Shown piece after piece: positions 1 through 9,018 of a DNA stretch of 37,170 bases. The translations under genes were made by a program, and so were the position numbers. Position 1 is the stretch's first letter. Each line of letters opens with the position of its first letter. This stretch comes from Collinsella sp. Lineage in GTDB: Bacteria > Actinomycetota > Coriobacteriia > Coriobacteriales > Coriobacteriaceae. The notes beneath the pieces were generated by a model. The model searched no databases. It was not told the origin of the DNA and saw only the letters and a program-made list of their open reading frames with translations. Where the stretch lies: positions 1 to 37,170 of the forward strand of contig WGSQ01000002.1 in NCBI GenBank assembly GCA_014871605.1, in the 5' to 3' direction.

Positions 1-87
1 TTGTTTCCCGTCGGTAAAAGGCAGGTTTTGTTCGCCAAGCGTTCTTATATATAGATAGATACGGGTTCGAACCCGTGCACCGGCAAC

Positions 88-117
88 AAAAAAGACGGCC
101 AACCGAAGTTGACCGTC
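88..117 (-). terminator. intrinsic terminator of tRNA-Lys
   Basis: On the minus strand a 10-bp stem (one G-T pair) at 94-103 and 108-117 closes a TTCG tetraloop and is followed by a run of six or more Ts. It lies 15 bases past the 3' end of the tRNA-Lys gene, so it should end that transcript. Confidence 0.85.
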
Positions 118-132
118 TCAACAATCTTTGGG

Positions 133-205
133 TGGGCCGTCAGGGGTTCGAACCCTGGACCTTGGGATTAAAAGTCCCCTGCTCTGCCAGCTGAGCTAAC
201 GGCCC
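133..205 (-). tRNA. tRNA-Lys (anticodon UUU)
   Basis: The reverse complement folds as a complete 73-nt tRNA. The 7-bp acceptor stem is GGGCCGT paired with ACGGCCC, the D arm contains AGCTGGCAGA, the anticodon loop is CTTTTAA (anticodon TTT), and the T stem is CAGGG/CCCTG with loop TTCGAAC. The discriminator base is A. The CCA end is not encoded, because CCC follows. A strong terminator lies just downstream. Confidence 0.96.
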
Positions 206-233
206 GCGGGTGGCATTGTACCACGGTCTGGGA

Positions 234-1514
234 CTATTCCCAACTCCATTGGCCGTTCTGGAAAATCACAACTTCACGTCCATCAGGCGTAATGCCCGTA
301 ATATCGATGTCATCCGTGCCGATCATAAAATCGACGTGCGTGCTCGAGACGTTAACGCCATGCTCCAGGAGCTCCTCCTTGGACATGTCATACCCACCCT
401 CGATGCATTCGGGGAAACCGACACCCAGCGCGAGATGGCAGCTGGCGTTCTCATCATAGAGCGTGTCATAGAATAGAACGCCACTTTCACGGATCGGCGT
501 GTTCTTAGAGATAAGCGCGACCTCACCCAGATGAGCGGCACCTTCATCGGTGTCAATAATGCTTGCGAGCGTCGCCTTACCCACGCGGGCATCGTAGTCC
601 ACTACGCGGCCCGCCTCGAACTTAATCCAAAAATCGTCAACCTTGTTACCGTGGTGAATGAGCGGCATAGCCGAATACACGATACCGTCGGCACGCATAC
701 GATCAGGCGAGGTGAAGACTTCCTCGGTGGGAATGTTGGGGAAGAAGGGGTGCCCATCGGGCGTCTTGCCCTTGCCGCCGGCCCACTCGTGACCTTTCGT
801 CATGCCAATCGTCAGATCGGTTCCATTTGCCGAGGTGTAATGCAGGTAGTCGAAACGATTGTCGTTCAGGAAACGCAGGTTCTTTTCGAATGCGGCGTCA
901 TGGAGTTCCCAGTCGCTCTCCGGGTCCTGGCCATCGGCGCGAGCGGTGTGCAGAATCGCATTCCACAGCTTATAGATTGCAACCTCATCGGCGTCTCCCG
1001 GGAACACCTCGCGCGCCCAGGCAACGACCGGCGCGCCGGCGATGCACCACGGGTTGATGTTGTAGTCCAGTCCGCGACGGAAGACCTTGCACTGCGTGTT
1101 CCTTGCCTTAGAAGCTGCAGCAGGCTTAGCGGGATCGATGCCCTTAAGGGCGGCAGGGTCCGCACCCTCGATAAAGATAAAGCAGGCACCATCCTGGGCC
1201 AGTGAATCAAGCTGCAGGCGCTTCCACTCGGGCGTCTGCTCAAAATAGCTTTTCTCGACATGCTCGTACGTGAGCCTCGTCACGGCGTCATCGGCCCAAA
1301 TAACCGTCACGTGACCGGCACCGGAGGCATAGGCCTCCGCGACCACCACGCGCGCAAACGGCGCGCACTCGACCGGAGACTGAACGACAACCTCCTGGCC
1401 GGGCTTGACGTTTACGCCCTTGCGGACAACCAGGCGCGCATAGTTTTTAATCTTGGGCTCTAGGGCCTTCATGCCCTCCAGAGCCTCTTCGACCGTCAGG
1501 GCAGCTCGAATCAT
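234..1514 (-). CDS. M29-family metallo-aminopeptidase (AmpS/PepS type)
   Basis: This is a cytoplasmic aminopeptidase of 426 residues, the usual length for family M29. It would remove N-terminal amino acids from peptides using two metal ions. The family landmarks are present in order in the C-terminal half: the IPTEEVFTSPD segment (first Glu ligand), GEVALI, LFYDTLYDENASCHLALG (His and Tyr region) and STHVDFMIGTDD (His and Asp). I place the start at ATG 1514, not at the in-frame ATG at 1526, because GGAG sits 6 bases before 1514 and overlaps the upstream ATG, which itself has no ribosome binding site. It stands alone between a terminator and tRNA-Lys. The substrate range cannot be told from sequence. 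Confidence 0.93.
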   Translation of the reverse strand: MIRAALTVEEALEGMKALEPKIKNYARLVVRKGVNVKPGQEVVVQSPVECAPFARVVVAEAYASGAGHVTVIWADDAVTRLTYEHVEKSYFEQTPEWKRLQLDSLAQDGACFIFIEGADPAALKGIDPAKPAAASKARNTQCKVFRRGLDYNINPWCIAGAPVVAWAREVFPGDADEVAIYKLWNAILHTARADGQDPESDWELHDAAFEKNLRFLNDNRFDYLHYTSANGTDLTIGMTKGHEWAGGKGKTPDGHPFFPNIPTEEVFTSPDRMRADGIVYSAMPLIHHGNKVDDFWIKFEAGRVVDYDARVGKATLASIIDTDEGAAHLGEVALISKNTPIRESGVLFYDTLYDENASCHLALGVGFPECIEGGYDMSKEELLEHGVNVSSTHVDFMIGTDDIDITGITPDGREVVIFQNGQWSWE

Positions 1515-1542
1515 GTGCCACTCCATCTATCTATAGAACAGT

Positions 1543-1573
1543 AAAAAGGCGCGCCGCAAAAACGACGCGCCTT
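1543..1573 (-). terminator. intrinsic terminator after the two-TM protein gene
   Basis: An 11-bp stem (one G-T pair) at 1546-1556 and 1563-1573 is followed on the minus strand by a T run. It lies 31 bases past the stop of the gene at 1604-2179 and separates the purC unit from the aminopeptidase. Confidence 0.8.
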
Positions 1574-1603
1574 ATATCTTAGCGATAAGTATGCATGCAA
1601 ACG

Positions 1604-2179
1604 CTACTTCTTCTTGGAGTCCTTCTTGTCCTCCTCGGCAGCCGAGCGCTCGATAAGGGCGTTGAGCTTGTTCTCGGACATACCCTCAGCCTGCGTGCGG
1701 TACATGTTGCGCAGGGGACGAATACGAACGAAGTCGTAGATAAAGTCACCCAAAATGACGATGTAAGACAAAACGATGCCGACCATCTGGACAGGGCTGG
1801 ACACCATGCCAGCGGGAGCGAAGTACAGCGAAGCCCAAATGGCCACGACGAGCACCATGCCGATAGCGAGCACGGCCCACCAGATGCGGCGGCGCTTGGT
1901 GTAGTCCTCATCCTGCTTGAGAAGGATATTCGACACCGTGTAGATGCGATCCTCCTTGGCGCGCTGCTTAGCCTTGCGGGCGCGCTTCTCCTCTTTAGAG
2001 AGGCCCTCGAGGTTCTCGCCCTTCTCGAGCTCTTTGCGGCGTGCCTTAGACGAAGCCGGCACGACGCGGACAGAGCTCGCTGCCTGACGGGCGGGCTTGG
2101 CGGATGCGGCGGACTTGCGCGCAACCCCGGTAACCTCGTGGGATTGCGTGCGCTTGTTCGTGGCGCTGCGGGTACTCAC
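1604..2179 (-). CDS. conserved two-TM membrane protein, basic N terminus (unknown function)
   Basis: This protein of 191 residues has no function I recognise. The first ~98 residues are hydrophilic and rich in Lys, Arg, Ala and Glu, with a likely coiled segment at about 45-78. Two membrane segments follow at about 99-120 and 129-150. The C-terminal tail is Lys- and Glu-rich and ends in DKKDSKKK. It starts with GTG directly after the TAA of purC with no gap, and AAGGAG lies inside the end of purC, so it is co-transcribed and probably translationally coupled. The coupling does not by itself imply a purine role. A terminator follows the gene. Confidence 0.8.
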   Translation of the reverse strand: MSTRSATNKRTQSHEVTGVARKSAASAKPARQAASSVRVVPASSKARRKELEKGENLEGLSKEEKRARKAKQRAKEDRIYTVSNILLKQDEDYTKRRRIWWAVLAIGMVLVVAIWASLYFAPAGMVSSPVQMVGIVLSYIVILGDFIYDFVRIRPLRNMYRTQAEGMSENKLNALIERSAAEEDKKDSKKK

Positions 2180-3067
2180 TTATGCGTTCTCCTTCATGCT
2201 TGTGAACTGGGAGCCCGTGATGATCTGGAAGGCCTCGCGATAGCGCTCGGACGTGCCATCGATGACCTCGGCGGGCAGGTGCGGGGTCTCCCCCGTCATA
2301 TCCCAGTTGGCTTTGAGCCAATTGCGGACGAATTGCTTGTCGTAGCTGGGCTGAATCTTGCCCTCCTCGTAGCTGGCGGCAGGCCAGAAACGGCTGGAGT
2401 CAGGCGTGAGGCACTCGTCGATCAGCGTGACCTTACCATCGATGACACCAAACTCGAACTTGGTGTCGGCGATGATGATGCCTCGAGTCGCGGCATACTC
2501 GGCGGCAGCCTTGTAGATCTTGAGGGAAAGGTCGCGAATCTGCGTGGCGATATCCTCGCCCACGATCTCGCAGCAACGCTCGAACGAGATGTTCTCGTCG
2601 TGGTCACCGATCTCGGCCTTCGTGGATGGCGTGAACAGCGGTTCGGGAAGCTTGGAAGCCTCGGTCAGGCCCTCAGGCAGTTGGATGCCGCAGACGGTGC
2701 CGTTCTCGTCGTAGGTCTTCTTGCCCGAACCGGTCAGATAGCCGCGGACGATGCACTCGATAGGAATCGTCTGGGCCTTCTTGACCAGCATGGCGCGGCC
2801 AGCGAGGTAGTCACGATACTCGGCAAACTCCTCGGGGAAATCCGCCGGGTCGATGGAGACGAGGTGGTTGGGAACGATGTCGGCAAACTTATCGAACCAG
2901 AATGCCGAGATGCGGTTGAGCACCTCTCCCTTAAACGGAATCTCGTCGGGGAGAATAAAGTCGAACGCAGAAATGCGGTCGGTGGCGACCATCAGCAGGT
3001 TTTCACCGGCATCGTAGATATCACGAACCTTGCCACGGGAATCCGGACGACGCTCCATCGTTGTCAC
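2180..3067 (-). CDS. purC: phosphoribosylaminoimidazole-succinocarboxamide synthase (SAICAR synthetase)
   Basis: This enzyme joins CAIR and aspartate using ATP in de novo purine synthesis. Family landmarks are RGKVRDIYD near the N terminus (nucleotide-binding loop), ATDRISAFD, IPIECIVRGYLTGSG in the middle, and IADTKFEFG and LIDECLTPDSSRFW in the C-terminal half. The length (about 295 residues) is normal for the longer form of PurC. I favour GTG 3067 as start, because AAGGAG at 3076-3081 stands 8 bases before it. An in-frame GTG at 3076 overlaps that site, and an ATG lies at 3058. The next step in the pathway, purB, is 10 kb away on the same strand. Confidence 0.96.
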   Translation of the reverse strand: MTTMERRPDSRGKVRDIYDAGENLLMVATDRISAFDFILPDEIPFKGEVLNRISAFWFDKFADIVPNHLVSIDPADFPEEFAEYRDYLAGRAMLVKKAQTIPIECIVRGYLTGSGKKTYDENGTVCGIQLPEGLTEASKLPEPLFTPSTKAEIGDHDENISFERCCEIVGEDIATQIRDLSLKIYKAAAEYAATRGIIIADTKFEFGVIDGKVTLIDECLTPDSSRFWPAASYEEGKIQPSYDKQFVRNWLKANWDMTGETPHLPAEVIDGTSERYREAFQIITGSQFTSMKENA

Positions 3068-3176
3068 GTGAGTCACTCCTTACCAAAATACGACAGTAAT
3101 GCGGGTTCTTTCCCGCACGTTTTCGCAAACTCGGAGCGGCAGGGACGAAACCCCTCCTTCACCGAATAGCGAAAAG

Positions 3177-4742
3177 CTAGTGCTCCATTGTAGTAGATGC
3201 CGCGTCCGCCGTGTGCTCGCGAGGCAGATGAATCGTAAAAGTCGTACCCTTTCCAAGCTCCGACTCCACGGATATGTAGCCGTGATGACGCTCGACAATC
3301 TGCTTGGTCACGGCGAGGCCCACGCCCAGGCCACCCGCCTCGCGGGCGCGACTGGCGTCGGCACGCCAAAAACGACCGAAGATGCGCGACAGATCGTCCT
3401 TGGCGATACCGATGCCCGTATCCGAAACCGCGATATCGACGTGCTTGCGGTCGCTGAGCACCGACACCACGACCCAACCCCCCTCGGGGGTATAGCGCAT
3501 GGCGTTACTCAAGAGGTTGATGACACATTGCGTGATCATGTCGGGATCTGCCTCGACAACGTCATCGTGACCCTGCGTCTCATCTGCAAAGCGCAAACGC
3601 AGGTCACGGTCGGCAAAAAGGCGCTCCTGGCCGTTCACAATCGATCGTACGAACGGAACCATGTCCACCGGTTCCAGGTTGAGCGGCGCGGTGCTGTTTT
3701 CCATGCGCGACAGATCGAGCATCTGCTGCACCAGACGGGCCAGACGACGCGTCTCGGATGCGACTGTCTCCAGGTGTTCGTCGTCGGTGGGATACACACC
3801 GTCTTGCATGGCCTCGACCGTCGCAAGCATGGCCATGAGCGGCGTGCGCAGCTCGTGGGCAACATCAGAGGTCAGGCGCTTCTCGTGCTTCATATCCTTT
3901 TCGAGTGAGGTGGCCATCTCGTCGAAGGTCTCGCCCAGCTGATCGATCTCATCATCGCCGCGCAAGCCCGTACGAGCGGACAGATCGCCGTCGCGAATTT
4001 GCTTGGCCGTGCTCGTAATTCGATGAATCGGCTTGGTAAGCATGCGCGACACAAGCGCTCCGATAACGACCGAGATGCAGACGGCCACAACCGCGGCAAG
4101 GGCCATGGCGTTAAAGGTCTTCTCTCTGAATGCCGAGTCTGCCCTGGTGAGCAGGGCATCGGAGCCAACCGCCCACAATTTGACCTGACCCACGTGCTCG
4201 CCGGAGGACGTCACGATCTCAACGTTGGCAACACTATTGGAATCGGTGGGAGCAGACGAGACTGGGCTGTGCGATGCCCTCTTTCCGCTCGCATCGTCGG
4301 TCGTCGCCTGATTTTCGCGTACATCGGCAGTAGCGCTTGCCGAGGGCCACGAGTCGTCGTAGACGATGACGCCCTTTTTATTGACGACCTGCATACCAAG
4401 ATCGTCGGACACCAAGCTCGATGTCGCGACCGTACGCAGCTCCCCCGCGGTCCAAGAACCGTTTTCCTCATATGACGTTGCCAACTTTTCGGCAGCGGAA
4501 TTGGCGATTTCGACAATATTGGAGCGTGTGTAATCCGTAAAAACCGTGCCCCATACAACGGAGACTACGCCCACCAGCACCAATACCGTCATGAGCGATG
4601 TCAGGGCAAAAGCCAGGGCCATGCGCGAGGGATAGCTCATCGTTGGCCGTGAATCGGAACGAGGCGTGTTCCAACTAGCCTTGGAACCCGCCTCGTTCTC
4701 CTGCTTATGCTTTTGCCCGATTTCAAAGCGCGCAGGTGTCAT
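3177..4742 (-). CDS. membrane sensor histidine kinase (HAMP-HisKA-HATPase)
   Basis: This 521-residue kinase partners the response regulator directly upstream. Order of parts: a cytoplasmic N-terminal ~40 residues, TM1 at about 41-65, an extracellular sensor region at about 66-210, TM2 at about 212-232, HAMP at about 233-285, H-box DVAHELRTPL with His296, N-box with Asn413, G1 DTGIGI (441-446) and G2 GGLGVGL (470-476). All catalytic motifs are intact. The sensor region contains a Ser/Ala/Thr/Asp-rich low-complexity stretch at about 131-173. The ATG start is 12 bases after the regulator's stop, with AAAGGA upstream, so the two form an operon. The signal sensed is unknown. Confidence 0.94.
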   Translation of the reverse strand: MTPARFEIGQKHKQENEAGSKASWNTPRSDSRPTMSYPSRMALAFALTSLMTVLVLVGVVSVVWGTVFTDYTRSNIVEIANSAAEKLATSYEENGSWTAGELRTVATSSLVSDDLGMQVVNKKGVIVYDDSWPSASATADVRENQATTDDASGKRASHSPVSSAPTDSNSVANVEIVTSSGEHVGQVKLWAVGSDALLTRADSAFREKTFNAMALAAVVAVCISVVIGALVSRMLTKPIHRITSTAKQIRDGDLSARTGLRGDDEIDQLGETFDEMATSLEKDMKHEKRLTSDVAHELRTPLMAMLATVEAMQDGVYPTDDEHLETVASETRRLARLVQQMLDLSRMENSTAPLNLEPVDMVPFVRSIVNGQERLFADRDLRLRFADETQGHDDVVEADPDMITQCVINLLSNAMRYTPEGGWVVVSVLSDRKHVDIAVSDTGIGIAKDDLSRIFGRFWRADASRAREAGGLGVGLAVTKQIVERHHGYISVESELGKGTTFTIHLPREHTADAASTTMEH

Positions 4743-4754
4743 ATGTGATTTCCT

Positions 4755-5477
4755 TTATTTCTCGTCCGACTTATCGGTCTTGGTCGGAGCCTCGAAGCGG
4801 TAGCCGACACCGTGGACGGTGTAGAGCCACTTGGGCTTCTTGGGGTCGTCGCCCAGCTTGGCGCGAAGGTTCTTCACGTGGCTGTCGATGGTGCGCTCGT
4901 AACCCTCAAAGTCGTAGCCGAGCACCTTCTCGACCAGCTCCATGCGGCTGTAGACGCGGCCGGGGTGACGGGCAAGCGTGGTGAGCAGCTTGAACTCGGA
5001 AGCCGTCAGGTCGACTTCCTTGCCCTCGACCAAAATCTTGTGGCCCGAGATGTCAATGACCAGATCGCCAAAGTCGAGCACCTCGACGGCCGGCTCATCG
5101 GCCTGGTGGGCACGGCGGAACAAGGCGCGCACGCGCGCGACAAGCTCGCGCGGCGAGAACGGTTTGATCAGGTAGTCGTCGGCACCGAGCTCGAGGCCGA
5201 TAATACGGTCCTCGATCTCGCCCTTGGCCGTCAGCATAATGATGGGGACATCCGAGGTGTCGCGAATGGTGCGGCAAACGCGCTCGCCGGGAATCTTAGG
5301 GAGCATGAGGTCGAGCACGACCAGGTCGAACTGATGCTTCTCGAACTCCTCGATAGCGGACTGGCCGTCGCCCACGCCCATAACCCAATAGCCCTCGCGC
5401 TCGAGATAGGCAGCGACAGCGTCACGGATTGCCTTCTCATCCTCGACCAGCAGAATCTTTTTTGCATCTGAAGCCAT
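4755..5477 (-). CDS. OmpR/PhoB-family response regulator
   Basis: This DNA-binding regulator of 240 residues has a receiver domain (acidic pair VEDE, phosphoacceptor Asp56 in VVLDLMLP, Thr83, Lys105 in YLIKPFSP). A winged-helix output domain follows, with the typical ERTIDSHVKNLRAKL recognition segment and the YTVHGVGYRF wing. I place the start at ATG 5477, preceded by an AGGGGGG ribosome binding site, rather than at the in-frame TTG at 5498. It is the first gene of the pair with the sensor kinase at 3177-4742. On the minus strand a TAAAAT -10-like element lies at about 5518-5523, without a clear -35. Confidence 0.95.
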   Translation of the reverse strand: MASDAKKILLVEDEKAIRDAVAAYLEREGYWVMGVGDGQSAIEEFEKHQFDLVVLDLMLPKIPGERVCRTIRDTSDVPIIMLTAKGEIEDRIIGLELGADDYLIKPFSPRELVARVRALFRRAHQADEPAVEVLDFGDLVIDISGHKILVEGKEVDLTASEFKLLTTLARHPGRVYSRMELVEKVLGYDFEGYERTIDSHVKNLRAKLGDDPKKPKWLYTVHGVGYRFEAPTKTDKSDEK

Positions 5478-5630
5478 AACACGGCCCCCCTGTCTCAATT
5501 AGCTAAGAACAAGCTCATTTTAACGCACCTGAGCCCACCGGGTATCGCATGGGTGCGATAGCTCGGCGGGCGGTACTCATAGTCACAACGCGCTTATTCC
5601 CCTGTCGACGCCTTTTTAACCCCTCGGAGA

Positions 5631-6842
5631 CTAAAGAGAGAACAAGCGAGCGGTAACCGTCTCGGGAATTCCTTGGCTGTTACGCACCGTTGCGTACGTT
5701 AAGAACGAGCTCGATTTACCCGCCGTAGCAGGATAATCGCCATACTCCAAGGCTCGGTCGGGCGACAGAAGCGAGCCGTAGGTCTTAGCCGAAGTGTCAA
5801 TCAAAAAATGCGACGCCTGAACTTTAACCAGGTATTTGTTTTTCCTTCCCGCAGCGCACGCGAGCGGCTCACGCGAAAGGAAGAGGTACGGCCCGCCCTC
5901 GTTACCGATATAGGTGCCCATATTGCCCAGGCCACCCACACCGCTATACGTCGCCTCAATGGAGAACACGAAGGTGTCGCCCATATACACGGCCTCGAAA
6001 GGCGAAACCGACGAAGGAAGTACCAGCTGAGCTCGCTTCGTGTTGTTGCCGTCAGTCAGGTCGATCGCCGTCATACCGTAATAGACGCCCTCATCATTGT
6101 GCACGCGGGGCGAGATGGTCAGGATGCCGTCGCTCACACGCGGGGCGGATCCGAAACGGCCCGTCGACTTCCAAATAGTCTCAGGCTTGGACTCGCTGGG
6201 CGACTGACGGTAGCAGCACGAATCGTTACTCGTCTTGGTGCCGCCGGACGAAGGCATCTTATACCAGATGACCGACGACCCATACGCTGTGAAGAGCGGC
6301 GGATCGTAGTTCTCGCCACCGCGGTCGAGCTCGACAGCGTTGCCGGTAAGGGAGGAGCCTGCAAGGTTTTGCGCATAGAGTTTCCAAGACGCATTGGCAA
6401 AGTTCATCTCGACCCACGCGAACACGCCATCACCCGCGCGAACGTCGTAAAACGCATAACCGGTTCCCTCAACGGGATCCTCAATAAGTGTGGTAAGCGA
6501 GCCATCGCCCAGGTTGAGCACACCAAGCGTATTGGCATGCAGGGCAGAAGCAGGCGCCATCATCGCGGCAGCGTAGTCGCCATCGCAGTAGTACAGCAGC
6601 GTGCCCAGCGGCAGCGTCCACGAGGCCGCGGGCTCAAGATCGATATCAACAGCTTCGTACTCATCAGTGATCGAGACAATCTTCGAATCGTCCTTGATAA
6701 CTTGCGGCTCGCCGGCGGCGTCATCACTCGTGCCCGTTTTTTTCGAGCAACCGGCCAGTACGGCAGCAGCACCGGTAGCGGCGCCACCCAGCACAAAACC
6801 TCGACGCGTTATTCCATTCTTAAAGCGATCAGCGATGCTCAT
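5631..6842 (-). CDS. Tat-type lipoprotein, probably beta-propeller-like (unknown function)
   Basis: The 403-residue protein has a twin-arginine signal (TRRGFVLGG, residues 12-20) joined to a lipobox VLAGC with Cys32. It should therefore be exported folded and lipid-anchored outside the membrane. The mature part has repeated Gly/Tyr/Trp-rich beta segments such as YAFYDVRAGDGVFAWVE and YGMTAIDLTDG, which look like TolB/WD-like blades; this is an impression, not a family match. The start at ATG 6842 overlaps the TAA of the TSCPD gene (TAATG). Longer in-frame versions would destroy the signal peptide. There is no strong ribosome binding site, so translation probably depends on the upstream gene. 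Confidence 0.8.
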   Translation of the reverse strand: MSIADRFKNGITRRGFVLGGAATGAAAVLAGCSKKTGTSDDAAGEPQVIKDDSKIVSITDEYEAVDIDLEPAASWTLPLGTLLYYCDGDYAAAMMAPASALHANTLGVLNLGDGSLTTLIEDPVEGTGYAFYDVRAGDGVFAWVEMNFANASWKLYAQNLAGSSLTGNAVELDRGGENYDPPLFTAYGSSVIWYKMPSSGGTKTSNDSCCYRQSPSESKPETIWKSTGRFGSAPRVSDGILTISPRVHNDEGVYYGMTAIDLTDGNNTKRAQLVLPSSVSPFEAVYMGDTFVFSIEATYSGVGGLGNMGTYIGNEGGPYLFLSREPLACAAGRKNKYLVKVQASHFLIDTSAKTYGSLLSPDRALEYGDYPATAGKSSSFLTYATVRNSQGIPETVTARLFSL

Positions 6843-7105
6843 TAGGCGATCTCTGCGCGAGCGGCCTCGATAGCGCGCGTAAGCTGATCGGCGCAAGAGG
6901 TCTTTTTCATACCGCAGGTATTACCGGCGAGAACCTCGATTACGCGATCGGCGGGAGCGCCCTCGACCAGCCTGGAGATAGCCTTGAGGTTGCCATCGCA
7001 GCCGCCGGTAAACTCGACGCCCAGCACCTTGCTGCCATCGTCAGAGAGATTGAGGTGAATATTGCGAGAGCATACACCCTGAGGCTTGTAGTCAAAACTA
7101 ATCAT
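6842..7105 (-). CDS. TSCPD-domain protein (TIGR03905-type small protein)
   Basis: The 87-residue protein matches the small stand-alone TSCPD family. It has an N-terminal FDYKPQGVCSR segment, a central VEFTGGCDGNLKAISRLVEG segment and the hallmark KTSCADQL near the C terminus. The conserved cysteines suggest metal or nucleotide-related binding. The domain is also found at the C terminus of some ribonucleotide reductases, but a role in that pathway is not shown here. AGAGGGGA precedes the ATG. It is the first gene of a coupled pair with the Tat lipoprotein at 5631-6842. Confidence 0.87.
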   Translation of the reverse strand: MISFDYKPQGVCSRNIHLNLSDDGSKVLGVEFTGGCDGNLKAISRLVEGAPADRVIEVLAGNTCGMKKTSCADQLTRAIEAARAEIA

Positions 7106-7218
7106 TGAGATCCCCTCTCAGAAAGAAATTTCAGACGTCTATTATCCCCGCCTGGACCGACTTATTATCGCAAGCACCGATTCAACATCCTACGATGCTT
7201 GGACTAGTGGGGGCAAGA

Positions 7219-9018
7219 TTAGCAGTCCGCACCCTGTACGTGGACCATGCGCTTCTCCCGATACATATTGTGGTCGGCGACGCGATATACATCGGCCAGC
7301 GTATTTCCAGCCGTCTCGACGGTCGCCACGCCAATCGATGCGCTGACCGTCAGGGTCTCATCGCTTACCGCGGCAAGACCGAGACGAAGATCCTGTTCCA
7401 GCCCGAGCGCAGACTCGTTGTCAGTATGGGGGCAAACCAGCAAAAACTCGTCGCCGCCAACGCGCATCGGCAGGTAATCCGCACCAGCCACCCGCCGCAG
7501 CACGGACGCCGTCCGTCGCAGCAGTTCATCCCCCATCTCGTGACCATAAATGTCGTTGGTCCGCTTGAGATAATTACAGTCCACCATAATCACGCTCACT
7601 GGCAAGCCCTCGTTTACCAGGCTATCTCCACGCGATTCAAGATAGTTGCGGTTGCGAAGCCCCGTCAGTTTATCTTGGTATGACAGCTCCTCGGCATGCT
7701 TGACCATCGATATGTTGTGCGTCGCCACGACGACCGACTCCAGTCGGCCTTGCTCATCGCGATGCTGGGGGACAACCTGTAGCGAATACCAAGCGCCTCG
7801 ACAATCTCGCACCTCGGCAGCCAAGTACGGTACGCCCTCCATACGTTCACGAAGCGTTTTCATATCTACGAGTCCCACAACCGCTTCGCGACTTTCGGGG
7901 CTCACGATATCCCGGCAGACCGTGTCCATAAAGTCATATGCCTCGCTGTGCTCGGCAAATATCTTCGCTATCGCCGGCGACATATTGATTCCCTCGATCT
8001 CGAGGGTGTCGAGATGCAAAAGGAAGGTCGAATCGTAGATGGCGCTTATGGCATTGATAATGCCGAGCTGTTTATCTTTTTCGACCAAATTGCGGTGGTC
8101 AACGATATTCCGAGCCAACAGTACCACGACCCAAAACGCAAGGCACACCAAGACGCCGACGGCGACAAATGAAATCCTGTCAGACATGACCTCAGATTTG
8201 GGATATAGCGCAAACAGGCGGTAGTCCTTGTATGCCGCACGCACGGCATATAAGGTGGTCCCCCGATATTCGATACGTGTTACGCCCTCGTCTTTCCAGT
8301 CAATTCCGCTATCGGCGAGAAGCCGGGCAAGGGTTATATCGACGGTCGAATCGTTTGAAGAAACGATTTGCGCATCGCGCATCACAAGCACTGTTGGACT
8401 CTGATGGAACGTGTTGTTCACAAGGACGTCGGCGATCGTGTATGAATAGTCATCGGCGGGCTCAGCCGCAAGGGATCGATACCCCAACGCCACCCCATCA
8501 CCGTATGGAACGGCACTCACGGCAAAGTCGACACCGCGGCGCTCGACAGCGGTCGAGTAGGAAACTTTGGAACCTCGATACATCGATGCGATCGACGAGC
8601 AGGCCAGCTCCTCTCGCCACAGCATGAGTGGATCGCGGCCGTCGATATCGTAATGGGCGACCATATGACCATCGGCGTCCATGACCAACATTCCCGAAAG
8701 TCTCTCGGTATGGACATATTCCTCGACCAGATCGTCGTTGACTTCAAATCGATCAGGCGGCAAGAACGTCGCAAACGACTCGAGCGCCGCATCCAAATTG
8801 TGCGTCGCCTCGGTTTTTCTTCCCTGTTCATATCGGTCATATTTTTCGCAGGCATTTTTTAAAAACACCATGGTTTCCTGGCCGAACCCAAGCGTTTTAT
8901 CAAGGCAGCGATGCGTGCCGACTATATAGAGCAGACTCAGTAGGGCAACGCTGGCCACGATGCCGATGACCACTGCGGCTAAACTCTTTCGGCGAAAGCG
9001 GCGCTCTTCATTTGTCAT
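7219..9018 (-). CDS. membrane diguanylate cyclase with extracellular sensor, PAS and GGDEF domains
   Basis: This 599-residue protein should make c-di-GMP from two GTP. Order of parts: TM1 at about 12-33, an extracellular sensor domain of about 245 residues (Cache-like by position and length only), TM2 at about 283-304, a PAS-like region at about 320-440, and a GGDEF domain from YQDKLTGLRNR to the end. The active-site motif is an intact GGDEF at 521-525, and the metal-binding segment is IMVDCNYLKRTND. The usual RxxD inhibitory site before the motif is absent. ATG 9018 overlaps the stop of the upstream gene (ATGA), which fixes the start. No EAL or PilZ protein is in the window. Confidence 0.93.
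   Translation of the reverse strand: MTNEERRFRRKSLAAVVIGIVASVALLSLLYIVGTHRCLDKTLGFGQETMVFLKNACEKYDRYEQGRKTEATHNLDAALESFATFLPPDRFEVNDDLVEEYVHTERLSGMLVMDADGHMVAHYDIDGRDPLMLWREELACSSIASMYRGSKVSYSTAVERRGVDFAVSAVPYGDGVALGYRSLAAEPADDYSYTIADVLVNNTFHQSPTVLVMRDAQIVSSNDSTVDITLARLLADSGIDWKDEGVTRIEYRGTTLYAVRAAYKDYRLFALYPKSEVMSDRISFVAVGVLVCLAFWVVVLLARNIVDHRNLVEKDKQLGIINAISAIYDSTFLLHLDTLEIEGINMSPAIAKIFAEHSEAYDFMDTVCRDIVSPESREAVVGLVDMKTLRERMEGVPYLAAEVRDCRGAWYSLQVVPQHRDEQGRLESVVVATHNISMVKHAEELSYQDKLTGLRNRNYLESRGDSLVNEGLPVSVIMVDCNYLKRTNDIYGHEMGDELLRRTASVLRRVAGADYLPMRVGGDEFLLVCPHTDNESALGLEQDLRLGLAAVSDETLTVSASIGVATVETAGNTLADVYRVADHNMYREKRMVHVQGADC

Noticed and set aside
1595..3169. a long plus-strand frame opposite purC and the two-TM gene
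   Set aside because: It is a shadow of minus-strand GC-rich codons; purC is clearly real on the other strand.
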